Part shown: positions 21,018-30,000 of the stretch, piece after piece
Layout: every line of letters starts with the position of its first letter
Numbering within the stretch: the stretch's first letter is position 1
Origin: Symsagittifera roscoffensis
Lineage: Eukaryota; Xenacoelomorpha; Acoela; Convolutidae
Assembly (NCBI RefSeq): GCF_963678635.1
Contig: NC_087062.1
Span: forward strand, 99,689,705 to 99,753,704
Length of the DNA stretch: 64,000 nt
Direction: 5' to 3'
The notes under the pieces: generated by a model
Seen by the model: the letters and a program-made list of their open reading frames with translations, nothing else
The model's database searches: none
What the model was told of the DNA's origin: nothing
Translations under genes and position numbers: made by a program

Positions 21018-24000
21018 CTGCTTACAAATTGAGAAATGTGGTCAATTTTTGTCAAATGAGTTGAGCGAAACGTCTCGTTATCAATCATACGAAGCGGGTT
21101 CTAGTTAATAACAAATAAAAAGCTATAAGGCTTCAATAACGCTTCAATATGTGCCTAATCTGGTATTTTTCTGATATTAAAACCCCGTTCCTTTAAAAAC
21201 AGTCAACATTTTTTACTGTTTCCATTTCAAAATTTGTTTTGCTTCTGTGGTAACTAACAATACCTCTGAGGTTTTATAGTGAAAACTGAAGTGGTTTCGA
21301 AAGAGTTTAATTAACCATAATGAAACCGTTTCTTTTCTGTTGTTAGTTTGTTACTGACTGTGTTCTTAGCCACAGGCCTGAGAGATTGACTCTCTTGGAT
21401 TTCTAAAAGGTCACGTATTCTTTGACCTTGGTTTTTATAATAGAATTATATAATTTATAGATAACAATATGTATAGCACTATCAAGGTCAATATGTGATG
21501 ACTATCTGATTACTGCGATAGCAGTGGCAGATGTAAGTAGCACTATCAAGGCCAATATATATGAGGACTGCATAGTTACTGCAATGGCAGTAGCAGTTGC
21601 GGTACCACATACCCCCTCGATCAAGAAAATTTTTATACTATGTTATTAAAATTTTAAATAATAATGAATAGGAGTTTTAGAACTCAGTTTAAGAAGTTTT
21701 GGCTTTGTGTATTAGATAACTCATTTTCCATCTCTCTCTTCATGTTCCTCTTCCAACTGTAACGGGATTCTCCACTCGGCGTTCCATGAACGGGTTATGT
21801 CTAGAGCTTCGCTGCCAAACTTTCTCCTAAATAGATGTTTTTCCAGCAGACCAAATTTTGTCTCCACCGAATTAGAAGCACCAGGTTTAAAATTTGCAAG
21901 CTTGATTCTATATGCTTCGAGCGCGGCTTGGTTCAAGTCCAATAAGTTATTCTGGAACGAGATTGATTTCACTGAATGCTTAATCGGGTTTCCGTATCTG
22001 GATGGTCCCTTTTTCGATCTCCCGCTTTTCCGTACTGATGTTTCCTCAAGTTCGGATTCGTCAGAAAACCCCGGAGGATTCATCAATTCCTCGTCGTCTC
22101 TCGCATCCTCTCTCGAATGCAGTATCTCTGCCGCCGCGCGCTGAACTCCTCGTTCAAGTACTTGATCCGCTAATCGATTCCAGTCATTCGCCGATAAATC
22201 CTTACTATTGAAAGTGTCGAGGATTGTTTCAGGAGATGTAGTGCGTGTAATTTCTTTCTTGTTCTTGATAGTGTTCGACGAACATGCGTGGTCTGGCGCC
22301 TTCGGTTCGATTACTTCTGCTGCTGACGCAGCATTTTTATTCTGTAATATGACTTGTTGTGCGTCTTTCGTCGAGATTGGGCTCACTTTAGCCTTATTTG
22401 ATTTCGAGAATGGTCCAGCCAAGTTTGGCTTCGCTCTTCGTACCGCCAAATTCAGTCCACCGCCTTGTAGGGTGTCTTTTGAAGTGATCACCGTTGGGCT
22501 ATCCTGAAATTTTTCCTTCGCTGCACCTGGCTGCTCTAGCAATAAGTCTTCATCCGACTGACTCAATTCAGCCTCATCTTGTTCGTCTGATTGTCGCCTC
22601 GATTGCCTCTGTTGTTTTTTCTTAGGCTCTTCTCCCGATGGGGATCGTCTATTGTTGTTTTTCTCCTTATCATGCACCGCAACCTTAACCTTTGCAATAT
22701 CGCTTTTCCGGTAAATGGACCCTGCAGCCGTCTTAATTGTGGAAGGCGTTTCGGCCACGACCCTTCCCTTTAGAGGTTTCGTGAGGGCCTTACCGCTCTT
22801 CCTCCCCTCGTCTTTTCGTATCAGGATTGGTGACGACTGACGTTGCTGAGAAATGGCCTCCGGTTTATCTTCAACGAACCCCCGCTCCCACGAGTATAGC
22901 ATTTCTTTGCGTAGCTCGGGATTAATGGTACTCGTCTCATCCACAGTACGCTTTAGGTCGTTTGCCGAAGTATCACGTCGAGTCTGGTTCCATCTTGCAT
23001 TGGCCTCCAGAAGCTCTTTTAGGGCCCGCGCTCTTTCTCGGTCCTTTGCCGAGACGACTTGCTCTTTGAATAATGGACTCACATCTCGGCTGTTTTGTCC
23101 CTTCCGGACAATCTTTAAGTTGTCACGAGATTGGTCGATTCTCTTTTTGAGTTGCGAAGCCGTCAAGGCGGAGCGCTCCAGATGTTCCTTATCTAAACGA
23201 TCAGAGTTTTGTAAGAACCTATCACTGAGAATTTTAAATTCTGTTTTTGGCAATCGCCCAAAGTGCGCTTCAAATGGCGACATTTGAATTGTCTTCTGTT
23301 TTATCCAACGAAGGTCGCGAATTATCGTACTCAAGCACAATTTTATCGACGTTACATTTTCATCGAGTAACATTACTCCCAACCTTCTCTTGATGGTTTG
23401 TATAGTGCGTTCTACTAAGCCGCATCCGCGATGGTCGCCAACTGGACAAAATTTTTGTTCAATGTTATTGTCGGAGCAAAATTTTTTCATTGCTTTGCCC
23501 TTGAACCCGGAAAATTGATCCGTTCTAATTGATTCAGGTATTCCATGTATATCAATATATGAGCGAAGAAATTTTATTGACGACTTTCCCCCTGTTGATT
23601 TAGTGATTTTTACTGAAGGAAATTTAGAATACCTATCTATTGCTACCAACAGATAAATCTTTTTTCCTTTGAAATCTTCAAGCGGGCCAGCATAGTCTAA
23701 TTGAATTTCTTGACCTGGCTGCGTGAGCAGCGGCAGAGGCTTCGTAGCATTTTTTGGTATGATGTATTTTGCATTCTTACCATAGCGGGTGCAACTTCTG
23801 CATTCCTCTGCAAGGTTGACGATATCCTTGTGCATGTGCGGCCACCACAGGTACCTTGACACATCTAGCATCGCTTCCTGGCCTGGGTGACCGCGGTGAA
23901 TTCTCTTTAGGACTGCCAAACGCAATTGTTCCGGGACAGCTAATCTGTTGTCAACCAGGATGCAGTCGTCCACAACTGAGAGTTGGTGCCAGAGAGGGTT

Positions 24001-27000
24001 GGTATATGGACCCATCAGCTCGAAGCTGTGTCGATAGTTCCTCTCAATAACCCGCCGCAGCCTGTCCATCCAGGCGTCTTCTGATATCAGCTCCGCTAAT
24101 AGGCTTCTATCAAATAGTTTGTTTAGGTTGTCCAGACTGATATCAGTACGCACGTTATTTTGATCTGGTATGCCTTTCCTGGAAGCGTGACATGTCTTTT
24201 CCTTTTTAATTAAGCTGACTTCTGGGCTTTCCGAAGGGCTCTCGGCTGTTAAGTCCACTTCAATAATTTGGGGGATTTCACTTTGGGTATTCAATTGTGA
24301 TGACTGGTCACCTCGATTACAATCTGCCAAGGCTGTCTGTGCCTCTAATTCAAGTAGACTTGTCTGTGCCTCTAATTCAAGTAGACTTTTTGGATTGTCT
24401 GGTCTTTCTGCCCCTATGAGGTCCCAAAATGACATCAGGGTTGTTCCACTAGTTCCAGATGCCTTTCCAGATTGTATTTCTTTAAGTCCTCTAGGCTTTA
24501 TCGTCTTTCTCACTGGTCTCCACTCAACTTGCGGTATATCTGAATCAGAATCCTCTGACTCCTGTCGACTGCATGCAGCACCTCTCTTTACCATCCGTGT
24601 TCGAGAGAAGGTGGTTTCTGTTACTTGTTCCGTTAGTTGATCGTCCTCCCTCTGATTTCCGTTCTGTTTATTTTTCATCTTCTTTGATTTTCCTGTTTCA
24701 CTTCTTTCCATTTTTTTCGATGACGCCGTTTCCTTAGGTTCTAATTGTTTGGAGTTTAATTTATTTTTGAGTTTTGAAATATCGACCAACTGTTTCTCAC
24801 GAGCTATTCTGTCCAATGTGTTTTTGTGCTTCTCAACTGTTTGAAAACTTGAGTTTTGACCGTTCTCGTTCCGGTCGAGCTTTGTCCGGTTTTGAACAAA
24901 CTGGTTGTCATAGCAACCGCGTGATGAGCTGTCTTTACAGTAGTTAATTTCTCTTGATGTTCTAGAATGTTCTGGAATGTTCATAGTGCTACTTTGGTTT
25001 GTTTCACTAGACCGACTGTTTAAACAGTCGAGTGCTTTATGGAAACTTTCTATAGACGTTACTACGAATCTCTCATCCAGTTCCGATTCTGGCCACGGTT
25101 CTCCATTAGGTTCTCTTGACAAGTAGTCAACGATACCCATATCCCTTCCGGGAATATGAGTAATTTTAAATTGGAAGGGCAATAATCGGTCAACCCACCT
25201 AGTCAAACGAGATTGATACGTTTTATTTGATCTATGTTCTCCCAAAGCTGATGTCAATGCCTTGTGGTCAGTTGCTATGACAAATTCTCTCCCTAGTAGA
25301 TAATGTTTGAAACGATCTACCGCCCAAACTACTGCTAATAGCTCAAGTTCATTGGTAGAATATTTTTTTTCTTGAGCATTTAAATACCGGGAAGCGAATG
25401 CGATCGGTATCCAATCGCTCTGATGAGACCATTGTTCTAAAGTAGCTCCGAGCCCACTATGACTTGCATCGCATTTTACTCTAGATTGCTTTGCTGGATC
25501 GTAATAGTTTAACAAGGCTATATTAGCAACTGCCCTTTTTATGTCCTCAAAAATTACTGAGTGTTGATCGTTCCACTCAAATTTTTTAACTGGTAACCGG
25601 ACATTTTTCATCTTCTTTTTTTCATTTTCTTCTTTCAGTAGTGGTCTAAGTTTTTCAGTTAAACTAGCCGCATTTGGGATAAATTTCGCTAAGTGGTTGA
25701 TGCTACCCATGAACGATCTGAGTTGCTTTAATGATTTGGGGGGTTGAAGGTTTGCAATTGCCTCCGTTTTAGTAACTTTTGGAATTATACCCTGTATTGA
25801 CAAATTATGACCTAACCAGTTCACTGCGGGCTGCAGGAATTCGCATTTCGAAATTTTTAATGCGAGATTTTCGTCGTCCAACTTTTGCAACACATTGTGT
25901 ACTAATTTCTCGTGCTCTTTAGCTTCCCCCTTTGAAACAATTAGAATATCATCCAAGAAACAAAAGGTATTCTTTGCGTGGTTTAGTGTTCTATCCATCG
26001 CTTTCTGGAATTCGGCTGGCATATCTGCCAACCCGTAGAAACCTGTCAGAAATCTGTACGTACCCGTTGCATTACCCCCTATTATATTGAAATTGCATTG
26101 TTTTGCTGTTTCAGCAGTTAGTTTTATCTGGCTATAAGCATATTTCAGGTCTAACACGGTGAAAAAGAGAGAGCCTTCTGATGCTGATGTGATGATCTGG
26201 CTAACCTCATCAATCAGTTCGTCCACATTAGGCATCTGGTATTTATTTTTGTACAACTGTCTATTAATGGGTTTGGCGTCCAAGGCTAATTTAATAGAAT
26301 CGTCTTTTTTTACTGTGATAACAATTGGGGCAATAAAACAATCGCTTGTGCATTTGTCTAATTTCGCAATGTGTCCCTCTGTGAGCAGCTTGTCTAGTTC
26401 TGTTTGAACTTTATCCTGAATGTGTATAGGAATTCTCCTACCTTTCTCTTGAATAGGGCACAGAGGATATTTAAATTTTGTACTCACCATGTGATTTTTT
26501 GATTCCCCTTGTCTATCGAATAGATCTTTGAACTTCTTATAAAAGTAAATCTTCCAACTATCTGACTGTTCGCACAGTAACACATCAAACCTGGACCTTC
26601 GTGTTGGAGCCGATTTTTGCGTGGTTTGAATTCCTAGTTTACTCTGAAGATCTAAACCTAATATGCACCGCATACGTCTCTCTGTGACCAGTAACATCGC
26701 TCCCAACACTTCCCAACCTGCCGAACGTAGATTGGCTTTTAACGCTCCTAATATTAGAATAGGTCGTTTATTATAATCCACAAACTGCGCAGACAGGTTC
26801 AGCTTTTCTGCCGGAATAAATTTTGAATTCGAAGGTCCTTCCAGAATCTGTTTCGTTGTTGCCCAATTCAGGAGTGATACTGGACTGCCAGTATCTATAG
26901 TCATATTCAAAATATGACTATCAATCTTAACCAAAGCTTTAAGTGCTTTAATTTGATGCGATTTGGGATTTCTGCGAATTTCGATCTTTTCAATTTTACC

Positions 27001-30000
27001 CGACTTCTCCGTCAATGCTCTATTCTGACCTCTTTCGTTATTGTACGCATTTTCCGAAATCCTTTTTGTGATGTACTTTTCTATGTCCATGATGGAAGTG
27101 CACTCTTCCTCTACTGACATGATTTCAAAATCATCACATGAATCGAATGTTTGTATAAGATTGCACTCTTCCCCCGAGCTCGAATCTTCATTTGCAATTT
27201 CGTTAATTTGTTGAGACCTACACATTTTAGCGAAGTGATTAGGTTTGTTACAATTTTTACATGTTTTGCCCATTGCCGGACAATTTTTTAAATGATTCTC
27301 TACAAATGCTCTACCGCATCTCGTACATTGTTTTTGATCTCCTTTACCTTTTGGAGGTTTATTTTCGTACTGTTTTCTTCTGTTTTGATTTTGACGTCTA
27401 GGGTTATACCCTTTGTTTCCGATTGCCATAATTGGTTCTTGTTTAATCTTCATCTGTGGAGTTGTAAACAGTCCTGAGCTGTTTGTGTTTGAAGATTTTT
27501 GGAATGCTTGAGTTGTTTGTTTGCTATATTCAAACTTTAGTGCACGTTTTAACACTTCTTCTGGAGAGAATGTTTCGAAAGTCAATGTGTCTTGGAGGAC
27601 AGCATTTTTCATTCTTGAGATGAATAAATCTCGTACCAATTCTTCTTCCAACGCTCCCAATTCAGCCTTTGCTGCTTGTGCAGTCAGTGCGGCATGAAAA
27701 GATTCCAACGTTTCATTTGATTCGTGGGATCGTGTGAACAGTTTGTATCTCTCATAGGTAATACATTTCGTTTTCTCAAATGAGAGTTTTGCTAATCGAA
27801 TTATATCGCGAAACCCTAGTTTGGATATTTCTGTGTGAGGGTTCTTTTGTATAAATTTTTTCTTCCCTTCTGCTCCTAAAGCGAGGAATAATCTCGATGT
27901 TAGCCGTTTGCCCACTTCGTGATAGAATACATTGTGTCCCACTCTAGGTCCTCTTAGTGTCCGTTCTTCATTTTCTTGAACCACTCTATCTCGAGCCAAT
28001 CTGTTCCGAGCTTCTCTTTCTGTTGTCGCAATCTCATCCTCGTTTTGTGCTGGTGTTTCAGGAGTTGGTAAAGGTTCTTCTAATACCGGTTTAGGTTCTT
28101 GTAACATTATTTCTGGATCCACATTCTCTTTAACTGTAACAGCTAATAGGAACTGGTCAAGCCACGTTTCAAAACTCCAAGGTGGGTCTGAATTTGCGGA
28201 TGCCCAAAATACTGGGATTCCTAGATCAGTCCTATTATCCTGAGCAGTGAAACCGGATCCTGCTGGCTGCGCCATGTGGTAACTAACAATACCTCTGAGG
28301 TTTTATAGTGAAAACTGAAGTGGTTTCGAAAGAGTTTAATTAACCATAATGAAACCGTTTCTTTTCTGTTGTTAGTTTGTTACTGACTGTGTTCTTAGCC
28401 ACAGGCCTGAGAGATTGACTCTCTTGGATTTCTAAAAGGTCACGTATTCTTTGACCTTGGTTTTTATAATAGAATTATATAATTTATAGATAACAATATG
28501 TATAGCACTATCAAGGTCAATATGTGATGACTATCTGATTACTGCGATAGCAGTGGCAGATGTAAGTAGCACTATCAAGGCCAATATATATGAGGACTGC
28601 ATAGTTACTGCAATGGCAGTAGCAGTTGCGGTACCACAGCTTCGTACTTTGACAAACTTACAGCATAGCAGTTGCTTTTTTTTAGAATTTTGATTTTTCA
28701 ATATTCCCGCTCTAACTATCGCAAATTGGGCTGAATAGACCGAGGAAAGAAAGTGCTCGGCTGAGACGAGAGGGAACTGAACTGACCTATAGTATGAGGA
28801 ATAGGGGTATCTATAGAGTGAAGAGTAGTAGGGGTAGTAGGGGGACGACACGTAGGCGGAGGCGGAGGCGGAGGAGGGTGAATATGGAGAGGGGGTGTAG
28901 TACCAGCTGGGATCGTAGGAGGTGGAGGGATAGTACTTGTCATACAGGTCCCTGTAGTGTCTGTACAGCCAGGGCCTCCAGTGCCAGTACTTGTACTTGG
29001 ACCCACTCGATCTCTCCAAGTCATGCTCACGCAGCCACCTGTCGTCCTGGCAGAAACAATCAACGTCAACTTCAATTTCATTTAAGCTTTTCAGCTCCTA
29101 GTTCATTCGCGCCATTTAATCTGAGCAAATGAAGTTATAAATTCTCATTGTACCGAGAAATCTTCTGCTTGTGGTAAAATGACTGAATTATGAGATGTAG
29201 CTTATGAGAAAGTGAAGATGCTTGCTCTCGCAAAACTAATCAAACTGAAACTACGCAGTGATGTTAATTTCATGATAATTGCCATGCCATGTCATGTCAT
29301 GTCATAAGTATTGTCTTGACACCATGACATCTATTTTGAAAATGAAAAAAAAACTTGATTATGTGTGACATGAAACTGATCAAGTGTTTCTTACCAGACA
29401 TCGAATAGCCTGAAAACACAACTGTTCCAACTTGATAACTATCTTATATGTGCAATTACTTTTATTACTTTCCACGCATTAACTTGACATAGGCTGGGAT
29501 TGCAGAGCCACTTAATGATACTTGCCCCGCAATTACAACAGCCCCGATTTAAATCAGGGGCAAAAAAAACTTTAAAAAACTCTAAAATATTCTCATTTTC
29601 TGCTGCAAGATGAAAAATGGCCATAAAAAATTCGACCTGGTTCAAATTCTCATATGCGTTATGGTCTGTAAGTATATTTTTCCTTGATAGACATCAGTAA
29701 CCATCAACAAATAATTGTCAGATTGAATTATAGGGATGTATGGGGGGGGGGTAAGCAAACAAATGGAGTGTGTGTGCGTGTGTACTGACTGTACTGACGT
29801 GCAAGGTGTCCATGAATCTCCTGCGGTTGAGGAAGTAGCTGAGTTCCTTGGAGTCGAGCTCCTTCTTCAACACCTGGATGTCTGTCTTCTGGTGCTCATT
29901 CTGCTTCTTCAGCTGCTCGTACTTCTGCTCCAACTCCTGAACAGACACACTTGTTCACAAGTACCACAGACACCGACCGACACTTAATCAAGTCAACCAG

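Larger units (their letters stand above)
21241..28643 (-). mobile_element. Intact Ty3/gypsy LTR retrotransposon (21246-28638) with target-site duplication
   Basis: Minus-strand element of 7,393 bp. The two 364-bp LTRs (28275-28638 and 21246-21609) show no difference when read side by side. The 5-bp duplication GCTTC flanks it at 21241-21245 and 28639-28643. LTR termini are TGTGGTA...TACCACA. Directly inside the 5' LTR lies a TGGCGCAGCC primer-binding-like sequence, and directly before the 3' LTR a purine tract GAGGGGGTA. One uninterrupted gag-pol frame fills the interior. Identical LTRs and an open frame mean a very recent insertion, potentially still active. It lies in the last intron of the coiled-coil gene, in sense orientation; without it that intron would be about 370 bp. 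Confidence 0.93.

Noticed and set aside
22853-23287. Plus-strand 144-codon frame opposite the gypsy polyprotein
   Set aside because: Complement of the integrase/C-terminal region; the same pattern appears opposite the relic at 9771-10130, as expected for a shadow.
28716-29081. Thr/Pro-rich 121-codon minus-strand frame
   Set aside because: Out-of-frame reading of coiled-coil exon 4; the spliced frame with matching phases is the Tyr/Ser-rich one.
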